Counted from the first letter of the stretch, positions 45,190 through 52,676 are shown. The stretch: DNA of 64,000 nt from Planctomycetota bacterium (GCA_016873165.1 VGXV01000001.1:125643-189642), one strand, 5' to 3'. The notes: generated by a model from the sequence alone, not told the origin. Numbers and translations are program-made.

Positions 45190-45783
45190 TTAACGCCCTT
45201 CGTTGCTTTTCAACCACTCCCATCCGGAATCGATTAATGATTTTAGTGATTTTAAGTCTTCTAAAGAGTTAAAGCTGCATACAGCTTCAGCATCACCACT
45301 CCCTGAGGCAAAACCTTTCCACGCATACCCGTCCTGGGAAAACCCTACTTTGAATCTGTCTTTCGTGGTAAATGCAACCTCAGTATTTATCCTGCGCACA
45401 GCTTTCCATTTTTCAGACAGACTTATCATATATTCCAGCGCTTTGGACACATTTTCAATTTCGTCCATATCAACAAATACAACTTTTCTCCGCTCATTCC
45501 TTCCGCTCTCGAGAACAGCAATGTAAAAACCGCTTACTTTTTGACTCCCAATGACCGGTTCATATGCGGCAATTGCTTTTATTTCCACATTTGACCCATA
45601 CGTGCCTTCCACCATTCCCAAGGTACTGCTTTCTTTTATGATTAATGTATCATCTTTTGAAAGAAATGTCTCTATTTTCGTAGCAGAAGCTTTCTGTTCT
45701 GCAAACAAAAAGGATGCTGAAGGCATTAAGATAAACAGAAATATTATAATGAATATGCCAAATATACTACTTTGTTTTTTCAT
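45190..45783 (-). CDS. Secreted protein of unknown function
   Basis: 197 residues. A strong signal peptide (IFGIFIIIFLFILMPSASFLFA) precedes a soluble domain that alternates strands and helices: KIETFLSKDDTLIIKES, EIKAIAAYEPVIGSQKVSGFYIAVLESGRNERRKVVFVDMDE, then a helix ENVSKALEYMISLSEKW and a beta-rich end (VGFSQDGYAW). No cysteine or metal motif apart from one Cys. I do not recognise the family. It is monocistronic. Confidence 0.72.
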   Translation of the reverse strand: MKKQSSIFGIFIIIFLFILMPSASFLFAEQKASATKIETFLSKDDTLIIKESSTLGMVEGTYGSNVEIKAIAAYEPVIGSQKVSGFYIAVLESGRNERRKVVFVDMDEIENVSKALEYMISLSEKWKAVRRINTEVAFTTKDRFKVGFSQDGYAWKGFASGSGDAEAVCSFNSLEDLKSLKSLIDSGWEWLKSNEGR

Positions 45784-45892
45784 AAATTAGTCTTATTGAA
45801 TGTTGTCGCATATGCAAAAAAACATAAAGCAAATTTAAGTTAACGGCTCGTTCTGATCTCCGGTAGTTTAAGAAATTACGCTGAATAGTTAC

Positions 45893-46006
45893 AAATGTGG
45901 AGGTATTATGCGGGGGATAAACCACCCGCGCTACGACACATATTGCATGGTAGCGCCGATCCTTTATGGTCGGCTTTATTTTGATTTACAAAAAATTGGG
46001 AATGCT
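45893..46006 (+). repeat. 114-bp repeat, second copy
   Basis: Identical without mismatch to the reverse complement of 12710-12823. It fills part of the gap between the secreted-protein gene and the integron-type cassettes; the rest of that gap holds two 23-bp direct repeats and an attC site. Confidence 0.9.
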
Positions 46007-46046
46007 CCCGTAACAAATTGCCTTCTCTTATCAACAAGTTAATCAC

Positions 46047-46094
46047 TAATCAAGGTGTGGCCCCCATTCTGTAATCAAGGCGTGACCCCCATTC
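46047..46094 (+). repeat. Two 23-bp direct repeats next to the attC site
   Basis: TAATCAAGGTGTGGCCCCCA... and TAATCAAGGCGTGACCCCCA... begin at 46047 and 46072, 25 bp apart, with two mismatches in 23 bases. Their origin is unknown; they could be remnant transposon ends. Confidence 0.75.
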
Positions 46095-46106
46095 CTACCA
46101 TAAAGA

Positions 46107-46172
46107 ACCTAACGTTAAAACTCACAGGTGCGGCGGTTGTTTCGCCACATCCTGTGGAGTGATTTGTTATGC
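46107..46172 (-). other. attC-like integron recombination site at the end of the mazEF-type cassette
   Basis: Read on the minus strand: R'' GCATAAC, 5-nt spacer, L'' ACTCCACAGG, a central region whose GGCG and CGCC can pair, L' CCTGTGAGT, 6-nt spacer, R' GTTAGGT (a perfect GTTRRRY). L'' and L' are complementary except for one extra base, the usual extrahelical base. Total 66 bp. The toxin stop codon lies inside R'', as is common for integron cassettes. Confidence 0.8.
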
Positions 46173-46505
46173 CCCTATTATTTCATTTAGTCCTTCAATG
46201 ACTTGTTCTAATTCTTCCGTATCCGCTTTGGCAATCATTTTCCCTATTCTATCAACGGAAAGAGTCCTGATCTGACTTATTTTAACCCACGACCGTTTAG
46301 GCAAATCTGCTGTTTTCAATTCAAGAGTGAGCGGAAACCCTGCACGTTGAGGCTGACTGGTAATAGACACGGCAATAACAGTTCCCGATCGTTCATTAAA
46401 AATTTCGTGACTCAAAATCAAAACAGGCCGTAAGCCTGCCTGCTCACGACCCCGCACAGGGTTTAAATCTGCCCACCTGATATCACCCCTTAGTATTCGG
46501 GCCAT
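46167..46505 (-). CDS. MazF/PemK-family toxin (integron cassette gene)
   Basis: 112 residues. RGDIRWADLNPVRGREQAGLRPVLILS carries the MazF core: GDIxxADL, the Gly-x-Glu-Gln loop and RPxLxLS. IAVSITSQ and WVKISQIRTLSVDRIGKMIAK provide the conserved core strands and Ser/Thr. The family cuts mRNA at short motifs. The gene overlaps its antitoxin gene by 16 bases and its stop codon is part of an attC-like site. Confidence 0.92.
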   Translation of the reverse strand: MARILRGDIRWADLNPVRGREQAGLRPVLILSHEIFNERSGTVIAVSITSQPQRAGFPLTLELKTADLPKRSWVKISQIRTLSVDRIGKMIAKADTEELEQVIEGLNEIIGA

Positions 46506-46732
46506 TGGCTCAAATCCTCAGTTAAACCTTCCTCCGCCATTGCTTTTTCAAAGGGAATGTCGAGCTTGGCACATTCTTTAGCTAAACGAGTGCGTTTAAG
46601 ACGTTTCAGTTTTTCTTCTACCGCTTCCTGTATTGCCTGGCTGCGATTTTGAAAAACATGCTCACTAACGAGTCTATCTATGTCTTCGATAAATTGTTCG
46701 TCTAATGTAATGGCAATTTTTGTTTTTCTCAT
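46490..46732 (-). CDS. Ribbon-helix-helix antitoxin of the MazF-type toxin
   Basis: 80 residues. TKIAITLDEQFIEDIDRLVSEHVFQNRSQAIQEAVEEKLKRL is a ribbon-helix-helix DNA-binding domain; the acidic end (AMAEEGLTEDLSQWPEY) is the likely toxin-binding tail. GGAGGTAA precedes the ATG. The two genes form the only cargo of a cassette of about 684 bp running from the attC boundary near 46796 to the one near 46113. Confidence 0.9.
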   Translation of the reverse strand: MRKTKIAITLDEQFIEDIDRLVSEHVFQNRSQAIQEAVEEKLKRLKRTRLAKECAKLDIPFEKAMAEEGLTEDLSQWPEY

Positions 46733-46790
46733 GATTTACCTCCGGTATTACATTATATCATACCAATGGATTTGTCAATATTTTTCAAGG

Positions 46791-46881
46791 GCATAACGAC
46801 CGGGCTCAGGCGCGCGGGCAATCACGCAGGAATAAAACCAAAACCGGTTTATTCCGCGTTGCCTGAAGCTGATTGTTCAAC
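46791..46881 (-). other. attC-like integron recombination site at the end of the HEPN-candidate cassette
   Basis: Read on the minus strand: R'' GTTGAAC, 5-nt spacer, L'' GCTTCAGGC, a central region with the hairpin GGAATAAACC/GGTTTTATTCC, L' GCCTGAGC, 6-nt spacer, R' GTTATGC. L'' and L' are complementary apart from one extra T. Spacer lengths equal those of the site at 46107. R' deviates from GTTRRRY at one base. Total 91 bp. Confidence 0.72.
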
Positions 46882-47463
46882 CGTCCCATCAATCCATTCT
46901 GATTCATGTTTTGCTTCAATGGCACCAAGTATCATCCAGCAAATAAACTTTGTGATGTGCTTAAGCCAAGTAGCTCTTTGAGCATCTGTTAAATTTCTTG
47001 CTTGTTTTGGCTCATCTGCATTTAGACGTATCAGATTGTCAATAGTGTTTCTATCGATGGCGAGCGTGTGAGCAACTTGATTACGCAGTTTATTTATTAT
47101 GTCGATGCTAGGCATGAAGAGAGGATCAGCCGGAAACCCAAGCAGGTGTAATAGAGTCTGCTTTTGTTTGAATGTAAACCGTTCGCTTTCTATAATGCCT
47201 TCAGTCGGGGCAATGATATCTATATATTGATTGAACATGAACTCAACCATGAGATGACATTTCAGAATTACGATATCAAGAGTACGTGGTTTCGAGAGAT
47301 GTGTTTTAAGTAATTTATTAAGGTCTGCCGCAAGTTTATTTAGTCGTTCTTTTCGTTCAGCAATGGTTACATAATCCGACGCGGTCATGCCTACCCCTAT
47401 GCCGCGTTTGCGAAAGTCCTCAGCCTCTTGCATACTAGGGCTAGATCGATGGAATTTAGTCAT
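46849..47463 (-). CDS. Hypothetical protein with HEPN-like RxxxxH motif (integron cassette gene)
   Basis: 204 residues, mostly helical. INKLRNQVAH places Arg127 and His132 in the Rx4H arrangement of HEPN RNase domains, near a long N-terminal helical region (DIVILKCHLMVEFMFNQYID) with the typical acidic/polar face. This suggests a HEPN-type RNase or C-terminal sensor, but homology was not tested. The last eight codons and the stop lie within an attC-like site, which is usual for cassette genes. The start is uncertain: ATGs exist at residues 1, 11 and 26 and no ribosome site is clear. Confidence 0.6.
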   Translation of the reverse strand: MTKFHRSSPSMQEAEDFRKRGIGVGMTASDYVTIAERKERLNKLAADLNKLLKTHLSKPRTLDIVILKCHLMVEFMFNQYIDIIAPTEGIIESERFTFKQKQTLLHLLGFPADPLFMPSIDIINKLRNQVAHTLAIDRNTIDNLIRLNADEPKQARNLTDAQRATWLKHITKFICWMILGAIEAKHESEWIDGTVEQSASGNAE

Positions 47464-48088
47464 TTTTTTTATTATTTATTTGGGTTGAACAATAATTATA
47501 CAGTCTGTATAAACCAACCGGCAACCCATCGACCGGGCTTCAGACACCGTGACCTCTTTTGCTCTAAACATGAGTATAGATCATCGTCATGCTTAGGAGA
47601 TGATAAAAGATTGCTTTTCTTTGAAATCAAGTATGGTATGGGAGCATTCCCGATTTTTTGCAACCGTTTATGGGATCGGTGTGGGTAGGGTGGATAAAGG
47701 CGCTGGTTTTTGCGCCGTATCCACCAACAATTATCGCATAAATGGTGGATTCGCTCCGCTTAATCCACCCTACAAGGCTCCGCTCAGCATGACATGCTTT
47801 TTTATAGATAACATTCACGGTCACCCTGAGCCCTTCGCTTATGTCATGCTGAGCGGAGTCGAAGCATCTTTTACCGCTCAGGATAAACTCCGTCGAAGGG
47901 CTGCGTTTTCCTGTAAATTGAAGATGTTTTCATATCCGGCATGATATACGGTAGTCGATTTTTCACAAAAAATCGGGAATGCCCCCGTATGGTATCTCCG
48001 GAATTCCCATAGAGACGCATAGCAATGCGTCTCTACGTTTGATGGGTAATGCCCACCCTGCTCTGTTAAAAGTTCCTGAAGTTCCAAT
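47464..48088. repeat. Composite of nested palindromic repeats, no gene
   Basis: About 625 bp. It begins with ATCGACCGGGCTTCAGAC near 47527, which resembles part of the neighbouring attC site. Then come GGGTAGGGTGGATAA...TTAATCCACCCTAC (about 47680-47773), CTCCGCTCAGCATGAC, CCCTGAGC and GTCATGCTGAGCGGAG palindromes (47766-47903), ACAAAAAATCGGGAATGC (from 47965), TAGAGACGCATAGCAATGCG (from 48012) and the left end of the modular repeat in reverse (CTGTTAAAAGTTCC, 48061-48074). No protein-like frame. Confidence 0.7.
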
Positions 48089-48598
48089 TTATTTCCTTAT
48101 GTTCCCCGTAAACACGAAATCATTATCGGCAACTCCCACATGGCACCCGATGCATACTTCTCCCTTTCCTTCCAGTTTAACTTCCCCGTCCGGTTTGTAT
48201 TTGACCCAGTACCAGTCGTTTCCCTTCGGATTGAAACCCTTCGCCTTGTACATTACCGTCAATAACGACACCTTCTTTTCTTCCGTATAAATTTCTTTTA
48301 TGAGGAGGGAACCATTGGGAAACATTCCTTTCTTGTTGACAATCGTATCCAGCGCAAGGTCGTTTACATACAGCCGCAGTATATCACCCGGAGGCATAGT
48401 GCTCTCATAGATACCTTCCTTTCCAGGCCATGCCGGATAGCGCCCGTAGGGATTTTCCTTTGTCATATATTCCCATAATTTCCGTGCATTTATTGTTTCA
48501 CTTGGAAATGGCGCCTCGGCAGTTCCTGTTTTATGCTGCATACAGAACATGGCCGCCAGCGCAATAATAAGAGAGCATATCATTTTGCCTTTGTTCAC
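48089..48598 (-). CDS. Cytochrome P460-family c-type cytochrome
   Basis: 169 residues from a GTG with AAGGAC upstream; an earlier GTG lies inside the hicB-like gene. A signal peptide (MICSLIIALAAMFCMQ) sends it to the periplasmic side (or anammoxosome). ARKLWEYM, PPGDILRLYVND, KKGMFPNGSLLIKEIY and WYWVKYKPDGEV are cytochrome_P460 domain features, with the haem c motif CIGCH at 149-153 near the C-terminus. P460 cytochromes oxidise hydroxylamine or NO using a Lys-crosslinked haem; Lys101 or a nearby Lys could be that link, which I infer and cannot prove. Confidence 0.8.
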   Translation of the reverse strand: MNKGKMICSLIIALAAMFCMQHKTGTAEAPFPSETINARKLWEYMTKENPYGRYPAWPGKEGIYESTMPPGDILRLYVNDLALDTIVNKKGMFPNGSLLIKEIYTEEKKVSLLTVMYKAKGFNPKGNDWYWVKYKPDGEVKLEGKGEVCIGCHVGVADNDFVFTGNIRK

Positions 48599-48623
48599 TT
48601 TATTTTGTCCTTCTTGAATTTTC

Positions 48624-48800
48624 TTAAAAAACACCCGCTCTCAATTTTATCTTTAATATGAAGCCTATAGCGTCTTTGATATTCGCCAATACCTCCTCAT
48701 ACGCATCTCCTTGTGTATAACAACCCTGGAGTTCAGGACAAAAGGCAAAATAACCATCACTGTCTTTTTCGATTACCACCGAAAATTTATATGTACTCAT
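48624..48800 (-). CDS. HicB-like small protein
   Basis: 58 residues with GGAGG before the ATG. STYKFSVVIEKDSDGYFAFCPELQGCYTQGDAYEEVLANIKDAIGFIL is the HicB-fold antitoxin domain (usually partnered with a HicA RNA-binding toxin). No HicA-like gene is next to it, and it lacks the usual C-terminal DNA-binding extension, so it is an orphan. It precedes the P460 gene by about 25 bases. Confidence 0.82.
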   Translation of the reverse strand: MSTYKFSVVIEKDSDGYFAFCPELQGCYTQGDAYEEVLANIKDAIGFILKIKLRAGVF

Positions 48801-48887
48801 ATGTTTGACCTCCTCCATTGCCGGAATTTTTCTAAAAATAAAATTATTGTCATGAATTACCCCTTCTTTTGAATTTCGCTGATATCC

Positions 48888-49112
48888 CTACTTTTTTATC
48901 GCATAAGCCCACGCAATCATTCCCCCTTCCATGAGCTTCACGTTTTTAAACCCTTCGTTAATATACTAAGGCGTACCGCATGATGCATCCGATATATCAG
49001 CTTCTTCTGAAATAAGCGATATCTCAGCATCGGGGTCTTCCCTCCCTGCCTCCGCAGCAGTCTTTGTCCCCGACGCCACAGCGCCTATAATAACCAGTCG
49101 TTTTGGATTCAT
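48888..49112 (-). pseudogene. Remnant of an FAD oxidoreductase-rhodanese fusion (CoA-disulfide-reductase-like)
   Basis: From an ATG at 49112 the frame encodes NPKRLVIIGAVASGTKTAAEAGREDPDAEI...ASCGTP, the FAD-binding N-terminus of CoA-disulfide-reductase-type enzymes. A TAG follows, then, still in frame, YINEGFKNVKLMEGGMIAWAYAIKK and a stop, which is the C-terminus of a rhodanese domain. About 500 residues normally between the two are absent. This is therefore an internal, in-frame deletion plus a nonsense codon where a Tyr is expected. Confidence 0.8.
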
Positions 49113-49159
49113 TTTTAATCTCTTAAAACATTACCATGATATCCCATTTTCCATCTGCT

Positions 49160-49762
49160 CTACTCCTCTTTTTTCGTTTTATACTCACAGATAATCCGCC
49201 GTACATCCTCAATTTCAAACCCGTACGCTTTTCGCAGTTTACCCAATCGTTCATTTTTGTCCACGTCCACCGGTATTCCAAGCTTTTCAATGATATATGC
49301 AACAGATATCTCCGCTTCTTTTGCAACTTCAGCCAATGTCATTGATCCCCATACCTGAATCTTCTCGTGGTCACGCGTTAAACATATATCACATCCCGGG
49401 GTTTTTTCTTTTGTCGATTCCACAGGACTCAATAACGGAGATACTGCAAATGCCAGTACACCCATGAATCCAATAATGCCCAATGCGACCCGTATTCCAG
49501 AACCTTTACGTTCTTTGCCGGTGAGAATATTCACCACCCAGCGCCAATGCAGAAACAAATGTGCCGTCAAACAAGATAAAAAAACGACTGAAATCCAGAA
49601 ATGGATATTCCCCCATTCGTGCCGGTCCATTCCCCAGATAGACTTAAAACGTCTGCTCCCGGCAGGAAGGATATAGTGCATCAATATACCGGTGGTGGTT
49701 AAGAGGACAAAACCAACAAAAGCTGTAGCATCTACGATGATGTTTTGTCGTGAACGTTTCAT
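49160..49762 (-). CDS. DUF4405 membrane protein (cytochrome-b-like) with C-terminal helical domain
   Basis: 200 residues. Three membrane segments are visible (12-32, 50-72, 84-106) with conserved His residues at LMHYILP, NIHFWIS and AHLFLHW that could bind haem b. A soluble C-terminal domain (MTLAEVAKEAEISVAYIIEKLGIPVDVDKNERLGKLRKAYGFEIEDVRRII) matches the helical domain often attached to DUF4405. AAAGG precedes the ATG. Its electron partner is unknown; SQR and a P460 cytochrome are close by. Confidence 0.82.
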   Translation of the reverse strand: MKRSRQNIIVDATAFVGFVLLTTTGILMHYILPAGSRRFKSIWGMDRHEWGNIHFWISVVFLSCLTAHLFLHWRWVVNILTGKERKGSGIRVALGIIGFMGVLAFAVSPLLSPVESTKEKTPGCDICLTRDHEKIQVWGSMTLAEVAKEAEISVAYIIEKLGIPVDVDKNERLGKLRKAYGFEIEDVRRIICEYKTKKEE

Positions 49763-49831
49763 TTTATACCTTTCTGAGAAATAAGTGTTATAAACACTAT
49801 TATTCTATTGTTTCCGGATATAATAACAACA

Positions 49832-49862
49832 AAAAACCCGACTTCTAAAACGGTCGGGTTCT
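49832..49862 (-). terminator. Rho-independent terminator upstream of the DUF4405 gene
   Basis: AACCCGAC (49835-49842) pairs with GTCGGGTT (49853-49860) around a 10-base loop; on the minus strand a TTTTTTGTTG tract follows. It lies between the SQR gene and the DUF4405 gene and would end the SQR transcript. Confidence 0.8.
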
Positions 49863-49885
49863 CTTGTTAATGCTATTCAAACATA

Positions 49886-50020
49886 GTCAAATAAATCCGG
49901 TTTCCGAAATATTTTTGTGCTGTCGGGAGTTTCCTCCTGACAGCAATCTACGCCGTATCAAGGCGGCAGGAGACAACTCCCGCCGCTACTGTTCTCAATT
50001 TTTGAAAATCAGATTTATTG
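49886..50020. mobile_element. Diverged relative of the TA-flanked MITE-like element
   Basis: The left end GTCAAATAAATCCGGTTTCC differs from the right end of the 30592 element at three of 22 positions; the right end is more decayed (ACAATAAATCTGATTTTC reading inwards). TA precedes and follows. The interior palindrome (CTGTCGGGAGTTTCCTCC...GGCAGGAGACAACTCCCGCC) differs from that of the 30592 copy. Confidence 0.6.
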
Positions 50021-50330
50021 TAGCATTTTAGCTTTTTTTGAAAAAATTGCCCATGTCTTAACTCCATGCTTCAGCCTGGTGTTAAGGGGGAAGTAATCAT
50101 TGGCTTCAGCACTGAGGTGAAGTTAGCCCAATACTTTTTACTGTACCAGAAGATCATGGCTAAAGCCGGTGTATTTATTGTGGATATCTCCGCACTAAAG
50201 TGCGGAGTTAATGGATGTGAAATTTGCTCCATGCGCCAATATAAGAGGTGCCTTATAAAACAAAGGAAACCAAAGTCTTTTTCAAAAAGCTAGAGTGTTA
50301 CAAAATCTTTAAATTTCTCAAAGTAACAGG
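50021..50330. other. Non-coding stretch after the SQR gene
   Basis: 310 bp downstream of the SQR stop. A perfect hairpin CTCCGCACT-AA-AGTGCGGAG lies near 50187-50206. A 75-codon open frame on the plus strand has no recognisable protein features and is not annotated. Confidence 0.5.
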
Positions 50331-51527
50331 TTATGCACGCCCCCTCAGCATCCCATGCCAGTACATCCTTGGCAAAACATATGCTTTTAAGAAATACATA
50401 CTGTAACGTTCCTGCGCCTGGTCAAAGGGGAAGGTCTCTTTCGGATTTTTGTCATAATCAAACTCGGCGAGAATCAGGCTTCCGTATCCGGTTACAATAG
50501 GGCAGGCAGTATAACCGTCATAAGAATCATTCAGTGGCTTCCCACTGATTTTTGATAACAAATTACGAACAAGCGCCGGCGCCTGCTTCCGGATAGCAGC
50601 CGCAGTTTTTGATGTGGGAAGGCTGCTGCAGTCACCGATGCCAAAAATATTCTCATAACGGTTATGCTGTAACGTATCTTTATTCACATCCACCCACCCG
50701 TTTGCATCCGCAATCGGGCTTTTTTTTAAAAAGTCAGGAGCGCTCATCGGCGGGGTAACATGTATCATATCATATTTCATCACAACTTCTTCTCCCGTGT
50801 CAACCTTCCTGAATATAGCCTCTTTCCTGTCAGGCCGCAATCCGGCAAGATTGTGCTGATACTTTACCTCGATTCCTTTCTTTTTGGCCACATCCACAAG
50901 CGCATCTGCATATTTTTTTACCGCGAAAATCACCCCTTGCGGGAGTGCAAAGGTAATACCACTCTTTTCCCGCACGCCTGATTTCCGGAAATAGTGTTCT
51001 GCCAAATAACAAATTTTCTGAGGGGCTCCGCCGCACTTGATGGGAGTGTCAGGCTGGGTAAAGATGGCGTTTCCACCCCTGAAATTTCGAATATTTTCCC
51101 AGGTTGAATCTACCGTTTGATATGAATAATTGCTACAGACGCCGGTTTTCCCGATTGATTCATTAAGACCGGGAATTTTGTTCCAGTCGAGCTGAATGCC
51201 TGCCGCCACTATCAAATAATCGTATCCGATTACTTTTCCTGATTCAGTAATAAGATTATTCTTCTCCGGATCAAGCTGAACGACCGTATCTTTAATCCAT
51301 GCAACGTTACCGGGAATAAAATCTTTTGTTTCCCGTTCAGATATTTCACGGGGAAATACTCCGGCGCCAACAAGCGTCCAGAGCGGCTGATAATAATGCT
51401 TCTCCGAAGGCTCTATAATGGCAATATCCGGGGGATTATTCTCCCGGCATAACCGCGATGCTACCGTAATGCCCGCAGCGCCACCACCACCAACAATTAC
51501 TACCTGATAGGCATCTCTCTCTTTCAT
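50331..51527 (-). CDS. sqr: Sulfide:quinone oxidoreductase (type II-like)
   Basis: 398 residues. VVIVGGGGAAGITVASRL binds FAD, HYYQPLWTLVGAGV is the SQR signature near the flavin, and the redox cysteines are Cys165 (TPIKCGGAPQK) and Cys342 (YTACPIV). The FIG-like ENIFGIGDCSSLPTSKTAAAIRKQ is the C-terminal FAD motif. Two rather than three active-site cysteines and the PIKCGGAPQKI sequence fit type II. It oxidises sulfide and passes electrons to quinone at the membrane. GGAG lies nine bases before the ATG at 51527. It is followed by DUF1641 upstream, the usual partner. Confidence 0.93.
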   Translation of the reverse strand: MKERDAYQVVIVGGGGAAGITVASRLCRENNPPDIAIIEPSEKHYYQPLWTLVGAGVFPREISERETKDFIPGNVAWIKDTVVQLDPEKNNLITESGKVIGYDYLIVAAGIQLDWNKIPGLNESIGKTGVCSNYSYQTVDSTWENIRNFRGGNAIFTQPDTPIKCGGAPQKICYLAEHYFRKSGVREKSGITFALPQGVIFAVKKYADALVDVAKKKGIEVKYQHNLAGLRPDRKEAIFRKVDTGEEVVMKYDMIHVTPPMSAPDFLKKSPIADANGWVDVNKDTLQHNRYENIFGIGDCSSLPTSKTAAAIRKQAPALVRNLLSKISGKPLNDSYDGYTACPIVTGYGSLILAEFDYDKNPKETFPFDQAQERYSMYFLKAYVLPRMYWHGMLRGRA

Positions 51528-51581
51528 TAATATGATCTCCTGCATAGATAATTTTATAGAGGGTAGTTTGTTTTCTTCTTA

Positions 51582-52292
51582 TTACAATTGATTATCATTA
51601 AGCAAACGTCCAAATCGTTTGCCAAAACTAATGAGAAATCCCAGCGCGCGTTGCAGATCACAATTCCCTATCGCTTTTATAAGTCCTATAAATCCGATTT
51701 TTCCAGGACGGTCTTCCCTACATTCCGCCAGTGCGCATCCGGCTTGTGCCACAACATTTACCGCTTTGGGGTTCAGGACGCCGGAACTCATGAGTGATTT
51801 CAATTCATCAGATTTGAGAAGTTCGTTCAGTTTTGCTGCCGCATCTTTTCCTTGTTTCATAATCATCCCGAAATCGATTCCTGAATGTTCTGTATTCTTG
51901 CACAGTTCATCGAACGAATCCATAATCATTGCTATGGTGTCAGGCAATCTTTCGATTTTTCCCAGGAGGGGCATCAAGAGGTCTATTTTTTTAATTAATT
52001 GGGAAAGGGTATCGAGCTTTTTGGGATCGGTAAGCTGGATTAACAATTCGCTCATTTTTTTAAACCGTTCATCAATATCGATTCCCGCCTTTGCAGCATT
52101 TCGGTAATACTCATCTGCTGCATCGGTTGTTATCGCCATCAATGCAGGAATTTTTTTGGCAATATATTCAATATTTGATATTGATCTTTCAAGAGAATCA
52201 ATACGACCTGATACCTGCGTTAAGAGTTCTGCAATTAAGGAAATATCAGCACTCTGTTGTGCTACAGGTTCATTCGACTTTTCATATTCCAT
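51582..52292 (-). CDS. DUF1641 protein linked to SQR
   Basis: 236 residues, mostly helical. The C-terminal GKIGFIGLIKAIGNCDLQRALGFLISFGKRFG is the DUF1641 hallmark. This family is found next to SQR and formate-dehydrogenase genes in many bacteria, and its function is unproven. N-terminal ISLIAELLTQVSGRIDSLERSI and the central DKK..LSQLIKKIDLLMPLLGKIERLPDTI suggest coiled or helical repeats. It lies 54 bp upstream of sqr in the same direction, so co-transcription is likely. Confidence 0.88.
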   Translation of the reverse strand: MEYEKSNEPVAQQSADISLIAELLTQVSGRIDSLERSISNIEYIAKKIPALMAITTDAADEYYRNAAKAGIDIDERFKKMSELLIQLTDPKKLDTLSQLIKKIDLLMPLLGKIERLPDTIAMIMDSFDELCKNTEHSGIDFGMIMKQGKDAAAKLNELLKSDELKSLMSSGVLNPKAVNVVAQAGCALAECREDRPGKIGFIGLIKAIGNCDLQRALGFLISFGKRFGRLLNDNQL

Positions 52293-52346
52293 ATTGTATC
52301 CCCATTTTTTTATTCTATAGTCAAAAGAGTCAAGAGTATCATGTCT

Positions 52347-52520
52347 TTAGATGTGTATTTCAATAACGTGTGTTATCTTCATTCCCTGACTTCTTGCTAT
52401 GTCAAGATAGTCCTGCACATCTCTTTTCGGGTCAATGACTGCCGCAACCTTTGCGGCGGGACAGCCAATCACATACGACAGGCAGCCGATCCCCGGCACT
52501 TCAATTTGTTTGAAATGCAT
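52347..52520 (-). pseudogene. Truncated MBL-fold persulfide-dioxygenase-like gene
   Basis: AAGGAGAA and an ATG start HFKQIEVPGIGCLSYVIG...VAAVIDPKRDVQDYLDIARSQGMKITHVIEIHI, then a stop. This is the N-terminal 55 residues of the ETHE1/MBL-rhodanese family. The metal-binding HxHxDH that should directly follow is gone. It lies at the head of the SQR/DUF1641 locus, where an intact persulfide dioxygenase would be expected. Confidence 0.8.
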
Positions 52521-52676
52521 GTTAATTCTCCTTGTCGTAAAAATAAGTAACAGCTTTATTATGTATTCAGTACAAGGTTTGGAACCGAGGCGGTCAACAC
52601 GGACAAACAGGGTTTGTCCGTGCCACCCTGTTATCAATTTTAAAACACACTTTTGCCACTTTTTACAAAATAAATA

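Noticed and set aside
47511-47560. Third complete attC site
   Set aside because: The GACCGG-GCTTCAGAC part resembles L' and its spacer, but no matching L'' and no GTTRRRY-type R' were found at the correct distances.
47428-48290. Several overlapping open frames of 65-114 codons on both strands
   Set aside because: They translate palindromic repeats, and their products are mirror images of repeat sequence with no protein-like composition.
50066-50293. 75-codon open frame on the plus strand
   Set aside because: No ribosome site, no recognisable fold, and it contains a perfect hairpin (CTCCGCACT/AGTGCGGAG); probably non-coding.
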